Part shown: positions 27,018 to 36,335 of the stretch, piece by piece
Layout: each line of letters starts with the position of its first letter
How positions within the stretch are numbered: position 1 is the first letter of the stretch
The notes under the pieces: generated by a model
What the model was told of the DNA's origin: nothing
Databases searched by the model: none
What the model saw: only the letters and a program-made list of their open reading frames with translations
NCBI RefSeq assembly: GCF_000010285.1
Contig: NC_010617.1
Span: 248,001 to 312,000 of the forward strand
Source: Kocuria rhizophila DC2201
GTDB taxonomy: Bacteria > Actinomycetota > Actinomycetes > Actinomycetales > Micrococcaceae
Direction: 5' to 3'
DNA length: 64,000 nt
Program-made: the position numbers and the translations under genes

Positions 27018-27138
27018 ATTTATAGGCATCTGCCAACTCGCCTGCTCACCCCCTGTTCTAGTCGAGAGCATACAGGATCTGACTCCACGATGAGATGAGT
27101 GGGAGGTTAAAGATGCCATGCAGCTACAACTAAAAAAT

Positions 27139-27170
27139 CCGATGCAACGTATGCAGAGGGGGTGCATCGG
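27139..27170 (-). terminator. Hairpin with T-run on the minus strand
   Basis: Perfect 8-bp arms CCGATGCA and TGCATCGG, 16-nt loop, preceded on the plus strand by TAAAAAAT, that is, a T-run on the minus strand. Looks like an intrinsic terminator for leftward transcription, though no leftward gene is visible to its right. Confidence 0.45.
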
Positions 27171-27447
27171 GTCTTGACCTTTAACTTTCGAAAGACTAAT
27201 AATTGCGCATAGGTGTGCCATCACGACGCTCAGGAGCGATTTCTCTCGTCCGGTCGATGGGTAGGAGGTGTGAATTCGGCGGTGTGGAATTCCCAGATCC
27301 TAATGGAACGTCCTGTCCTCAATACGAATTTAATCCCCACAGCAGCCGCACCCACTATAAAAATAACGCGGTCTCAGTGCATCCGCTGGCACCTAGTGCA
27401 GGGGACTATCAGGTTGTTGTGGAGCTACACCAAAACCCTCGAACGTA

Positions 27448-27471
27448 AAGCGGTATTCAGCAGTACCGCTT
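27448..27471. promoter_or_regulatory. Inverted repeat upstream of the CHAT gene
   Basis: AAGCGGTA and TACCGCTT form perfect 8-bp arms around eight bases, 62 bp before the ATG of the CHAT gene. Could be an operator or a short RNA hairpin in its leader. Confidence 0.4.
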
Positions 27472-27533
27472 AGGATAGAAATATTTCAGGAAGCCTATAC
27501 GTGGCTAATAGAGACACAAAGGAATGCTTTTAG

Positions 27534-30038
27534 ATGATCGATATCTCGCAAATATACCAACACGGAGTTCGTAAGCTTATAAAAGAATTCCTGCGGAGGT
27601 CAGAAGAATGGCAGGATAAAGAATTTATAAGTAAAACCCAAGCAGAATTCATTGCGGGCTCAATTATGAAGAGATGTGACGCAGCAATGAATGATGAATC
27701 GCAGCATCCATTCAACTTGGAATTTTCTACAAAAATTTGCCAAAAATACGGTATGGTGCATGGAATTGCGAGGCAACTAGGGCGGGAAGATGAAAAATAT
27801 ACAGTAATTGCTCGGCTCGCTCAAGCGCTTCGTCAAACAACTTTTGATAGACAGGATGAAGCGCTTGACGTTGCACGTAAGTTACTCCAGTCGGCGGCCG
27901 ATTACTACTTACATGTGGACCAAAAAGAAAATGCTGCGATTGAACTTACTAATAGCGCTTTGATGACGCTGGAAAAAGACGCTGCTTCCTTTAGCGAGAT
28001 CAAATCGGCGCACAAGACGCTTCTCCGGGCTGCAGATCTGAGAAAAGCCCCTCGCGATTGGGCCTTTTCCGAGTTTAACCTTGGAATATGCGAACGTATG
28101 ATTGCTGAAAATAGTGGTTATCCAAAAAAAATGTTAGAGAGTTCTTGGCATCGTTTTCGTCGTGCCCAGCGGGTATTTGCAAAAAATGGAGGATCCCCTT
28201 CAGGGCCGTCTTATTACGCGCGCAATCTAGCACAGACAGCCGTCGCAATGATGGAATGCGTGCGACGAGAACAATATGCCTACCGTCTTAGTACTCACAT
28301 AGCTGATGTGCCGGAAAACGTTATCGAAAGCTTGGATCCGTTCCAAATCGTAGAAACCTTAAGAGCCAATCCTGGCGTGTTTGGCTATATGGAATGCCCC
28401 GCCTGGGCGCAGGAGGAAGTCGATACATCAGCTATAGACGGAATGCTTAGGGAGGCACAGTCCGAAATTGCAAGCGCAGTTTATTTATGTTCCGATCGGG
28501 ATCGGTCGGACATTCTGTGGCAGCAGTGGCAACTTAAATATTTGACTTCTGAAAGAAAATTCGATGAGCTAGCCGTGGATTCTCTCAATGATGCCTGGAA
28601 TTTTAGTAGTCGTGAAGGTTTTTTTAGAAAAGCATCAAAAATAGTTGGTTTAACTTGTGAGCCAAATCTTCAGACGGCATATAACGATCAGCTTCTTAAG
28701 GTTGCGGACTTTTTGCGGTTCATAATAAGAAAATGGAAAAAAGAAGATATTGAAATCTTTCTTAATAAAAATAACCTGACGTTTAGATTTGTTGCTACTG
28801 AGCTTGCAAATAGTGGTTTTTTTAAAGAATCGTTTGATCTTCTAGAATCATCGCGCGCATTACGTTTTTCCGGAGCCCTCAATCAGGTGGGCTCTTTCCG
28901 TTACAAGGATCACAAAGGCTCGAGCGGATTTACTTGGATTCATCTTTCGCATTCACCGAGGGCTACGGTAGTAGTAGGATGTGCTTACAGTCCAACTGGG
29001 CAATTTGAGTATTTTAGTAAATGCTTTCCGAAACTTAACGGCAAGATGTTATCCGTCCTTTTTTCTGGGGTCGCGAAAGATCTTGGACTACTCCCGTTGC
29101 ATTACGTCACCGATGATCAGTTTAATCGAATCAAGGGGACGGAGAGGGTTGTTAATAAGATTTCAGATATTATAATTGAAGTTGCTGATTACATTTCCTG
29201 CCAATCGCGAAGCAATGTCGTACGCATTTCTCCCGGGGGGTTCTACCAATCCTTACCGTTGGCGGCATTCAAAGGAACTGATCAAAGGTTACTGATAGAC
29301 GAGTTTGATTTGGCTACGGCTCCGTCCCTTAGTGTTTGCTTAATGTCGAAGGCGTCTCTCAATCCTGTACCCACCGTCTACTTCGCATCGGCCGACGATG
29401 TCTCGGGGCTTCCAAATCTAATCTCCACCCAAAGGGAAAAGGCTTTTATTGCCAACACTTATAATTTAGTGCCCGTCGAGGCATCCAAGTTTGACATGAC
29501 AGGGTTGTCAATTCCAGGCGACATTTTGCATTTCAGTGGTCATTCAACTTCCAGTTGGGATCCAAAAATTTCTGCTTTAATGCTTCAAAATGATACTTTT
29601 AGTGTGGCTGAGGTATTGGAAAACGGGCCAAGGGCGGGCTGTGTATTGCTTAGTTCGTGCGAGTCGGGTTTGGCGCAAAATTTTATGCACCAAGAAGAAT
29701 ATCTCAGCCTCCAGTCTGCGTTCTTTTATCGTGGGGCTAATGTAACCGTCGGCACCATGTGGCCCGTGTTAGATTTTGTGGCGTTTGTCTTTTTTTCAAG
29801 AATGTATTTCGAGTTGGGCACGTTTGAGTCTTTTGGGATTAATGAGTTGACCCGATCGTTCAGACTGGCTCAACGATGGATGCGTACGGCGACACTGCTT
29901 GACTTGTTTAATTTTTTTGATACATGCAGAGTGCCATACGACCTACCACGTGGAATGCAACGTATGGATCCGAGAGATAAGCCCTTCGAATCTATAATAA
30001 ATTGGGGATGTTTTAATTTAATGGCTAGAATCGAATAA
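27534..30038 (+). CDS. TPR-like/CHAT-domain caspase-like protease
   Basis: 834 residues. The N-terminal two thirds are helical with TPR-like stretches (for example RDWAFSEFNLGICERMI). The C-terminal ~280 residues are a CHAT domain: VRISPGGFYQSLPLAAF, the catalytic His block ILHFSGHS (H666 and H670; the second is the likely base) and the catalytic Cys block VLLSSCESG (C709), then RGANVTVGTMWPV. CHAT proteins are clan CD cysteine proteases; several act in phage defence or cell-suicide systems with sensor partners. The gene is strongly AT-rich, unlike all neighbours, so it was probably acquired. No partner gene is adjacent. ATG with AAAGGA eleven bases upstream. Substrate and trigger unknown. 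Confidence 0.85.
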   Translation: MIDISQIYQHGVRKLIKEFLRRSEEWQDKEFISKTQAEFIAGSIMKRCDAAMNDESQHPFNLEFSTKICQKYGMVHGIARQLGREDEKYTVIARLAQALRQTTFDRQDEALDVARKLLQSAADYYLHVDQKENAAIELTNSALMTLEKDAASFSEIKSAHKTLLRAADLRKAPRDWAFSEFNLGICERMIAENSGYPKKMLESSWHRFRRAQRVFAKNGGSPSGPSYYARNLAQTAVAMMECVRREQYAYRLSTHIADVPENVIESLDPFQIVETLRANPGVFGYMECPAWAQEEVDTSAIDGMLREAQSEIASAVYLCSDRDRSDILWQQWQLKYLTSERKFDELAVDSLNDAWNFSSREGFFRKASKIVGLTCEPNLQTAYNDQLLKVADFLRFIIRKWKKEDIEIFLNKNNLTFRFVATELANSGFFKESFDLLESSRALRFSGALNQVGSFRYKDHKGSSGFTWIHLSHSPRATVVVGCAYSPTGQFEYFSKCFPKLNGKMLSVLFSGVAKDLGLLPLHYVTDDQFNRIKGTERVVNKISDIIIEVADYISCQSRSNVVRISPGGFYQSLPLAAFKGTDQRLLIDEFDLATAPSLSVCLMSKASLNPVPTVYFASADDVSGLPNLISTQREKAFIANTYNLVPVEASKFDMTGLSIPGDILHFSGHSTSSWDPKISALMLQNDTFSVAEVLENGPRAGCVLLSSCESGLAQNFMHQEEYLSLQSAFFYRGANVTVGTMWPVLDFVAFVFFSRMYFELGTFESFGINELTRSFRLAQRWMRTATLLDLFNFFDTCRVPYDLPRGMQRMDPRDKPFESIINWGCFNLMARIE

Positions 30039-30288
30039 GGATGTGGGGCAAAGCGGCATGCCGAGTGGATTGTTGTCAGCGCTAATTCCTCTTCATCCAT
30101 GATTTCGGCGACCGATAAATCTACACCTGTGGGAGGAATAGGCTGGACATGTTCCCGGAGGGTCCCGGTTAACGGGGGACTGATGGGGCGGGGTGGATTT
30201 TTTGTCGGCTGAGCTGTTTGTTCTCGGCTGGAATGCGCCAGCTCGTAATGAAAGTAGAACGTCGACAGGCATTTCCCCGAACTGCCTG

Positions 30289-31830
30289 CTAATTTGGTAA
30301 CGGCCAGCGGCCCGCCACCAGCGCGTCGTAGAGGTGCTCGAAGCGCTCGTGCACTCCCCGGTAGTAGTCCTGCGTCTGCGCACGGGGTGCGTAGGTGCCC
30401 GCCGGCTCCGGGTGGGAGCGCTCCACGTCCGGCGCCAGCGACTCCAGCATCAGCAGGGCGTTGCCCCGGCACGTGGAGCGCTTCATGGTCTGGTGGATCA
30501 CGGGTGTGCCCAGGTAGTCGCCCAGGATCTGCAGCCACGAGGGCAGCTCCTGGGTGACCCGCCCCGCGGTCACGATCCGCTCCATACCAGTGGACGTGCT
30601 CTCCAGCTCGTCGGAGACCCGGCGGTAGGACCCGGCGATTCCCTCAAGCATCCCGCGGGCCATGGCGGGCGCGTCCGTGGTGGCGGAGACATCGGAGAAC
30701 ACCGCCCGCGCGCTGCCCGCCCACCCCGTGGAGCGCTCACCCGTGAGGAACGGCAGCACACCGGGGGTCTCGGTGCTCACGGGGGCCGCCGCAATGTCGT
30801 CCAGTGTCTCGATGTCCAGCCCCAAGGTGCTCTCGAGCCAGCTCACGGCACGCCCCACGTCGTTGAGCGCCCCGCCCAGCAGGCACCGGGAGGAGTCGAT
30901 CCGGTAGCACCACAGCCCCGCGGGAATCTGCTGCGGCATGTGGTGCAGCAGCACCCGCATGGCGCCGGAGGTCGCGGCGGAGACCACCATGGTGTCCTCG
31001 TCCGCCCCGCCCACGCCCAGGTTCGCGCACAGCCCGTCCGCCACGGGAGCGAACCACTGCGCTCCGGTCAGTCCCCGCCAGCGTGCGGTGCGCTCCGGGT
31101 CCACGCCCGGCAGCGGCTCGTGGGGTTCGAGGATCGGGGAGAGCTTGTCTGCGGTGATCCCGGCGGCGCGCAGCATGCGCTGGTCCCAGTTGCCCGAGCG
31201 CCGGTTCAGCAGCCCCGTCCACGCGGCGGTCGCGGTCCCGGCTGCGGTGGTCCCGAGCAGCCGCAGCCACGCGTACTCCCCGATGCTCAGCCACCGCTCG
31301 GCCGCCTCGAACTGCTCGGGCCGCGTCTCCCGCAACCACCAGAAGCGCGGCGCCAGGTAGCTCGTGTGCAGCCGCGCGCCCATCTTCTGCTGCACCTCGC
31401 GCTCGTTCAGCTCCTCCCGCAGCCGCGCGAGCTGCGGCGTACACCGCGAGTCCGCGTACGTGAAGCACTCGCTCACGGCCTCGCCGTCCGCGTCCACGCC
31501 CACCAGGGAGGAGGCGAACGAGTCCAGCCCGACGCCGCCTACCCGCCCCGCGAGCTCCGGCCGGTCGCACACGCGGTCCAGGATCTCCGTGATCTCCCCG
31601 ACCACCTGGTCCGGGTCCATCACGGACGTGCCGTCGGACGCGGTGGTGAACTCGTGCGGGACCTTGTCCCGGTAGTGGCGCACGGGCGTTCCGGTGGCGT
31701 CGTAGAGGGAGCCGCGGGTTGCGGTGGAACCGATATCCAGCGTCATCACCAGTGGATCCCGGGCGCCCTCCAGATCCACCGCGAAGTCGGTGCCGTCGTG
31801 CGGGCGGGGTGTCCTCTTGTGCTTGCCCAT
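30289..31830 (-). CDS. FGGY-family carbohydrate kinase (gluconokinase-like)
   Basis: 513 residues. Phosphate-1 motif DIGSTATRGSLYD near residue 30, GVGLDSFASSLVGVD with the catalytic-type aspartate region, and the C-terminal nucleotide-binding part TAGRVTQELPSWLQILGD. FGGY kinases phosphorylate sugars or polyols; the closest impression is gluconokinase-like, but the substrate is not fixed by visible residues. ATG at 31830 with AGGAGAGAC before it. The AT-rich CHAT island ends about 250 bp beyond its stop. Confidence 0.8.
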   Translation of the reverse strand: MGKHKRTPRPHDGTDFAVDLEGARDPLVMTLDIGSTATRGSLYDATGTPVRHYRDKVPHEFTTASDGTSVMDPDQVVGEITEILDRVCDRPELAGRVGGVGLDSFASSLVGVDADGEAVSECFTYADSRCTPQLARLREELNEREVQQKMGARLHTSYLAPRFWWLRETRPEQFEAAERWLSIGEYAWLRLLGTTAAGTATAAWTGLLNRRSGNWDQRMLRAAGITADKLSPILEPHEPLPGVDPERTARWRGLTGAQWFAPVADGLCANLGVGGADEDTMVVSAATSGAMRVLLHHMPQQIPAGLWCYRIDSSRCLLGGALNDVGRAVSWLESTLGLDIETLDDIAAAPVSTETPGVLPFLTGERSTGWAGSARAVFSDVSATTDAPAMARGMLEGIAGSYRRVSDELESTSTGMERIVTAGRVTQELPSWLQILGDYLGTPVIHQTMKRSTCRGNALLMLESLAPDVERSHPEPAGTYAPRAQTQDYYRGVHERFEHLYDALVAGRWPLPN

Positions 31831-32155
31831 GTCTCTCCTGATCCCGCGTCCGCTGCGGGCACTCGGGTTCCGGTGGTCTGCGCCCCAGTCTAGGAACCGC
31901 CGCCGGGGGCGCCGTGCGAGGGGACTCGGTTGCCGGGTTCGCCCGCCGCGGGGTCCCGTGGTTGCCGGTTGCGCCGCTCGCGGGGCCACGCGGCCACAGG
32001 GCCGCCTCGCCGCTCACCGGTTCACGCAGCGACCGGGGGCGCCGCGACTCGGGGCACGACGACGCTCGAAGGCTCCCGGCGGTTTCTAGGGCGCCTCCGC
32101 ACCCCCGGTCCGAGAGCGTCTGAGGTGCAGTTCTGCCCTAGATGTCACGCGCTGG
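31831..32155. other. Spacer between kinase gene and IS30 left end
   Basis: About 325 bp of GC-rich sequence. It should contain the kinase promoter near 31850-31900. It does not contain the remainder of the uvrA paralogue found on the other side of the IS. No gene seen. Confidence 0.5.
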
Positions 32156-33391
32156 TTCAGAGGGTGGTTGCAACGCTTCTTCTATTGGGAGTGTTGTATG
32201 AGGGGTTTGGGAGTCACTGGCGCGTTGTCGTTCTGGCGTCGTAGCCCGCGAGCTGTGGAGGCTCTTTGGGATGCTCGGGGCATGGGCGCATCATCGGAGG
32301 CCATTGCCTCGACGTTAGGATTGCCGCGGCGATCGATGGAGAGGTACATCTGTCGCTGTGGTGGGCTACGAGCCCAGCGGTGGGCCTCACCGGCCAGGAT
32401 GCTCAGCTATGACGAGCGTCTCCAGATCAAGGACATGCTCCGAGAGGGACGCTCTTACCGGCAGATCGCTTCCGCCCTGGGGCGAGCACCGTCAACGATC
32501 AGCCGCGAAGTCGCCCGCGGGTCCATGGAAGGAACCCGCGGAAGATACCGTCCGGCCAGGGCACAGCAGCAGTCCTGGACCAACCGGTTACGCCCGAAAC
32601 CATTGAAGATTCCCGCTGATCCGGTACTGCACGCGGTGGTCCAGGACTGGTTGGAGGCCAAGTTGTCTCCGGAGCAGATCGTGGGACGATTACAGCGTGA
32701 GTACCCCAACGACCCTCGGATGCGTGTGAGTCGCGAAACGATCTACCGCACGATCTATCTCCATGCCCGAGGTGGTCTCAAGCGAGAACTCACGGCACTG
32801 ACTCGTACCGGGCGCACCATCCGTTATCCCAACCGCCGCCCGGTGAGCACTCGTGGGCGTATGCGGGGGATGGTCTCGACCTGGGATCGCCCGGCAGAAG
32901 CGTTGGAACGCAAGGTCCCTGGGCACTGGGAAGGAGATCTGATCATCGGCAAGAACGGGGCTTCGGCCATCGGCACGGTCGTGGAACGGTTCTCGAACTA
33001 CCTGAACCTGGTGAGGCTGGAACCAGGGCAGAACCGTGTTGTCGCCCTGCGCGAGGCTTTGGTGCCCAAGCTCGTAGAACTTCCGGAGTCTTTGCGGAGG
33101 TCATTGACCTGGGACCAGGGCAAGGAGATGGCCCAGCACCGGCAGATCACGATCGAGTCCGGAATGAAGATCTACTTCGCCGACCCGCACGCTCCCTGGC
33201 AGCGAGCCACGAATGAGAACACCAACGGGCTCCTACGCCAGTACTTCCCGAAGGGCACCGACCTGTCGATCTTCTCGCAGCTGGACCTTGACCAGGTCGC
33301 GGATGAGATGAACCGCCGGCCCCGCAAACGCTTACAGTTCGCCACACCCTACGAAACCCTCGAAGAACACCTGTTGCAGTGATCCATTGAA
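32156..33391 (+). mobile_element. IS30-family insertion sequence
   Basis: About 1.24 kb with one transposase gene. Imperfect terminal inverted repeats are visible: the left end 32156-32174 and the right end 33373-33391 share TTCA, GG and TGCAAC (13 of 19 positions). The right end lies inside the uvrA-like fragment. No clear target duplication is seen because the left flank is unrelated to the right flank. Confidence 0.75.
32198..33382 (+). CDS. IS30-family transposase
   Basis: 394 residues. N-terminal HTH (EAIASTLGLPRRSMERYI, then YRQIASALGRAPSTISREV), the helix-turn family motif LSPEQIVGRLQ, and DDE catalytic core: GHWEGDLIIGK (first D), LTWDQGKEMAQH (second D) and ATNENTNGLLRQYFPKG (E). 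The frame is intact, so the element may still be active. ATG at 32198 with GGGAG eight bases upstream; a TTG at 32168 lies in the terminal repeat. Confidence 0.92.
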   Translation: MRGLGVTGALSFWRRSPRAVEALWDARGMGASSEAIASTLGLPRRSMERYICRCGGLRAQRWASPARMLSYDERLQIKDMLREGRSYRQIASALGRAPSTISREVARGSMEGTRGRYRPARAQQQSWTNRLRPKPLKIPADPVLHAVVQDWLEAKLSPEQIVGRLQREYPNDPRMRVSRETIYRTIYLHARGGLKRELTALTRTGRTIRYPNRRPVSTRGRMRGMVSTWDRPAEALERKVPGHWEGDLIIGKNGASAIGTVVERFSNYLNLVRLEPGQNRVVALREALVPKLVELPESLRRSLTWDQGKEMAQHRQITIESGMKIYFADPHAPWQRATNENTNGLLRQYFPKGTDLSIFSQLDLDQVADEMNRRPRKRLQFATPYETLEEHLLQ

Positions 33392-33523
33392 TCCGCCCAC
33401 CATGGCATCACGCGGTACCGTCAGCTCGATGTCTTTGAGGTTGTGCTCGCGGGCGCCACGCACTCGAACGCCCGGTTTAATGAAGGCTGAGTTCTCACCA
33501 GTGGGTGTGGAAGGCGAATTCAT
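33392..33523 (-). pseudogene. UvrA paralogue, N-terminal fragment truncated at IS30
   Basis: The first ~35 residues are UvrA-like: PGVRVRGAREHNLKDI and ELTVPRDAMV. After AMV, where the Walker A segment should come, the frame runs into the right end of the IS30 element. The remaining ~750 codons are not found on the other side of the IS or anywhere in the window, so insertion was accompanied or followed by a deletion. Stand-alone UvrA paralogues occur near resistance genes in actinobacteria. Confidence 0.75.
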
Positions 33524-33572
33524 GGGCCAACGTTATCAACGCATGGGCTACGAAATGTGGCCGGTAGAAGCC

Positions 33573-33590
33573 GTGCCTGACAACAGGCAC
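33573..33590 (-). terminator. Short hairpin after nhaA
   Basis: GTGCCTG-ACAA-CAGGCAC, perfect 7-bp stem, about 45 bp beyond the stop of the NhaA-DsbA gene. Possible terminator; no T-run on the minus strand is seen. Confidence 0.4.
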
Positions 33591-33635
33591 GTCACGACTC
33601 ATTTTTGGCACTCCTAGGCAGCCGCCCCAATCTTC

Positions 33636-35489
33636 TCAGCTGGAGGCTTTCTGGGTTCGTGTGCCGCGCCTGCTGGATTCGAGCGCCGCAGCCAACGTCC
33701 GGGCGTCATAGTCGCCCAACAGGCGGCGACCTTCGACGAAGAAGGTTGGGGTGGCGTGAGCTCCGCTGGCCTCGGCACTCACGACATCGCGGTTGACTCG
33801 TTCTGCGACAGCCTCGCTGTCTATGTCGTGTATGAAGTGATCGACGTTCAGCCCGAGTTCTTCCGCATAGCCTATGAGGTGCTTCCGCTCAAGCGCGTCC
33901 TGGTGCGTAAATACGAGGTCGAGCCATCGCCAGAATTCGCCCTGGATCGCAGCTGCTTCAGATGCTTTTGCAGCCAGCGGCCCGTGTGGGTGGTGGGGAA
34001 GATGTCGCACGACGTAACGAAGATCTTCGCCGAACTGCGCGCTCAGATCTTCCCAGGAGCCAGTGGCGTGTGCACAGTACTCGCACTCGAAGTCGACATA
34101 TTCGACCAACGTCAGCTTGGCGTCCTCCGGGCCGCGGATGTGATCAACTTCGGGATCGACCGTAGGGTCGAGCACCATGGGCAGATCTGCAGTCTCCTCA
34201 CCCCACCGCTTAGCGGCGATCTTGAATATCAACCAGCCCAGGGCGACGGCGAGCACCATGGACACCAGTACCCCAAGAGTAGCCTGCCGCCCGAGATCGC
34301 TCGTCGAGCCGAAGGCGAGTCCGATGATGAGCAGGGAGACGGTGAACCCGATACCTGAAAGCGCTGCACCACCGAAGACGCTGCCCATTCCCACCCCTTC
34401 GGGCAGACGGCCAAGGCCCATCCTGACCGCCAGCAGAGTGGCAACGCCAATTCCGAGAAGCTTGCCGAGTACGAGGCCAACAATGACTCCCCAGGTCACG
34501 GATGAGCCTAAGGAATCAGCGAGCAGTCCACCTCCGAGGTCGACGCCGGCATTGGCGAGGGCGAAGATCGGCACGACAAGCAGTGCTGTGGGGCGGCGAA
34601 GGACTTCGTGCATTCTCTCGTTCACCGAGATCCCCCGGGCCAGGCCACGGTTGACACCGCGCGCCGAGGCGGCGCTGGGCGACTGCCAGAAGTCACGGAA
34701 AAGCTGTCGGGCGGCGACTACCTCGTGGCGCTGAGTGGGGTAGGCGGGGATCAGCAGACCAGCCATCATGCCGGCGAGTGAAGCATGCACCCCAGAAGAG
34801 ACAGTGGCGAACCACAGAACAATCACAATGATCACGTAAGGTGCCGCGTTCCACTGTCGTGAACGGCCAAGCGCCCACAATCCGATGAGGCAGGCGAGAG
34901 CGATCAACAAGGGGACAAGCTTGATCTCATCGCTATAGACAAGGCCAATGATCGATACTGCCAGGAAGTCATCGACCACTGTCAGGGTGAGGAGGAAGAC
35001 ACGCAACTGACCTGACAGTCGCGGACCCACTACTGCGAGTGCGCCAAGCATGAACGCTGTATCGGTTCCGACGACAGCGCCCCATCCACCAAGTCCGCTA
35101 CCGCCGGACAAGCTGACGACAAGCACGTACACGAGAGCAGGAAAAGCGACACCTGCGACGCCAGCTATCAAAGCGAGTTGAGCACGACTGCGATCGCGTA
35201 AAGACCCGTGCGCGAACTCCTGTCGCACCTCTAATCCGACAACAAAAAAGAAGATCACCATGAGGCCATCGTTGATCCAATGCTGCAGATCCAAATGCAT
35301 GCCGACGGGGCCGAAATCGAAACCGACTTTTTGCTGCCTGAGCTCGAAATAGCTGTCAGATAACGGCGAGTTCGCCCACACAAGCGCCATTACTATGACT
35401 AGCGCCAGAAACAGCGCCGATCCGGACTCTGTTCGTAGACTGCGCGCGATTCGCCCGAGACCTGGGCGAGGGGCTGTCGTGTTTTGCAT
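33636..35489 (-). CDS. nhaA: NhaA-type Na+/H+ antiporter fused to a DsbA-like thioredoxin domain
   Basis: 617 residues. Residues ~1-430 are NhaA: ALVWANSPL, FFFVVGLEVRQEF, GTDTAFMLGALAVVG and LTVVDDFLAVSII, which contains the paired aspartates that bind Na+/H+. Residues ~440-617 form a DsbA/thioredoxin-like domain with the active site CEYC in VEYVDFECEYCAHATG and a cis-Pro segment ATPTFFVEGRRL. Such fusions are known in actinobacteria; the redox domain may couple antiport to oxidative stress. GC is somewhat lower than in flanking genes. Only 21 bp separate the start from the IS5 end, so promoter and context are likely altered by the insertion. Confidence 0.88.
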   Translation of the reverse strand: MQNTTAPRPGLGRIARSLRTESGSALFLALVIVMALVWANSPLSDSYFELRQQKVGFDFGPVGMHLDLQHWINDGLMVIFFFVVGLEVRQEFAHGSLRDRSRAQLALIAGVAGVAFPALVYVLVVSLSGGSGLGGWGAVVGTDTAFMLGALAVVGPRLSGQLRVFLLTLTVVDDFLAVSIIGLVYSDEIKLVPLLIALACLIGLWALGRSRQWNAAPYVIIVIVLWFATVSSGVHASLAGMMAGLLIPAYPTQRHEVVAARQLFRDFWQSPSAASARGVNRGLARGISVNERMHEVLRRPTALLVVPIFALANAGVDLGGGLLADSLGSSVTWGVIVGLVLGKLLGIGVATLLAVRMGLGRLPEGVGMGSVFGGAALSGIGFTVSLLIIGLAFGSTSDLGRQATLGVLVSMVLAVALGWLIFKIAAKRWGEETADLPMVLDPTVDPEVDHIRGPEDAKLTLVEYVDFECEYCAHATGSWEDLSAQFGEDLRYVVRHLPHHPHGPLAAKASEAAAIQGEFWRWLDLVFTHQDALERKHLIGYAEELGLNVDHFIHDIDSEAVAERVNRDVVSAEASGAHATPTFFVEGRRLLGDYDARTLAAALESSRRGTRTQKASS

Positions 35490-35498
35490 GCAGGAAGT

Positions 35499-36335
35499 CT
35501 ACCTAGGAGTTGGTCTCGTAACTCGGTCGCCTGGCGCGGTCGGCGGAGGGTGATGAGCGTGACGGCGAGCAGGGGGCAGCGGGAGCAAAGTTGCCTCGGT
35601 GCGGTCGTAGCGAAGCCCGAGGCGCTTGAACCGCAGCACCCAAGAAATGGTGCGCTCCACGACCCAGCGGTGCCGGCCCGGATGGGTCTTGGCCTCGGTG
35701 CCGCGCCGGGCGATCCGAACCTTGATGCCCCGCCGATGCAGGTAGCGGCGGCACCTCGGGTAGTCGTAACCCTTGTCCGCGTGCAGCTTCTCCGGCCGGC
35801 GGCGAGGCTGCCCTGGGCGACCACGGCGAACGCGCACTGCCGGATTGGTCTCCAGCAGCGGCTCAAAGAGCTTGCTGTGGTGCGTGTTGGCTGCTGAGGC
35901 CAGTACGTGCAGGGGGAGGCCGGTCGCGTTGGTGAGCAGGTGGTATTTCGTCCCCGGCTTCCCTCGGTCGGTGGGGTTCGGGCCGGTCAGCTCGCCCCCC
36001 TTGGCCCGTACGGACACCGCGTCAATGCTGGCCCGGCACCAGTCGAGGATCTCCTGCTTGGAGAGCTCCTCGAGCGCGGCCCGGTGCAGCTTCTCCCACA
36101 CCCCGGCCTCCTGCCACGCGCGCAGCCGGCGCCAGGCGGTGTGACCGGATCTGCACCCCAGTTCCACGGGCAGGTCCCGTCAACGGCACCCGGTGTGGAG
36201 TACGAACAGGATCCCCTCCAGGGCCGCCCGGTCCTCGATCCTGGGGCTACCACCGGGCCCTCGAGGCGGTGGCTGGGGAGGGATCAGCGGAGCGATCAGC
36301 TCCCACAGACGGTCATCGACCATCCGCGACTGCAT
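35499..36335 (-). pseudogene. IS5-family transposase with in-frame TGA
   Basis: The N-terminal part has RLWELIAPLIPPQPPP and ALEGILFVLHTGCR; the family continues with Trp, but here the codon is TGA (36180-36182), after which RDLPVELGCRSG resumes in the same frame. The rest is intact: SIDAVSVRAKGG (D), LHADKGYDYPRCR (D) and HRWVVERTISW (E). Because the frame is unchanged, this is a Trp-to-stop mutation and not a programmed frameshift. The final codons lie outside the terminal repeat. Alternative start ATG at 36323. Confidence 0.8.

Larger units (their letters stand above)
27018..27533. other. AT-rich intergenic block between bioD and the CHAT gene
   Basis: Composition differs sharply from the chromosome. 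Short frames exist (for example 27203-27448) but lack credible ribosome-binding sites and I do not call them. Two inverted repeats are marked separately (27139-27170 and 27448-27471). No RNA gene is recognised. Confidence 0.5.

Noticed and set aside
27203-27473. Two overlapping small frames (81 and 86 codons) in the AT-rich spacer
   Set aside because: No ribosome-binding site, no hydrophobic or conserved pattern, and the composition is random-looking.
30093-30288. IS-end-like sequence between the CHAT gene and the kinase
   Set aside because: A G-rich and T-run stretch recalls some IS ends, but no inverted partner or transposase text is found.
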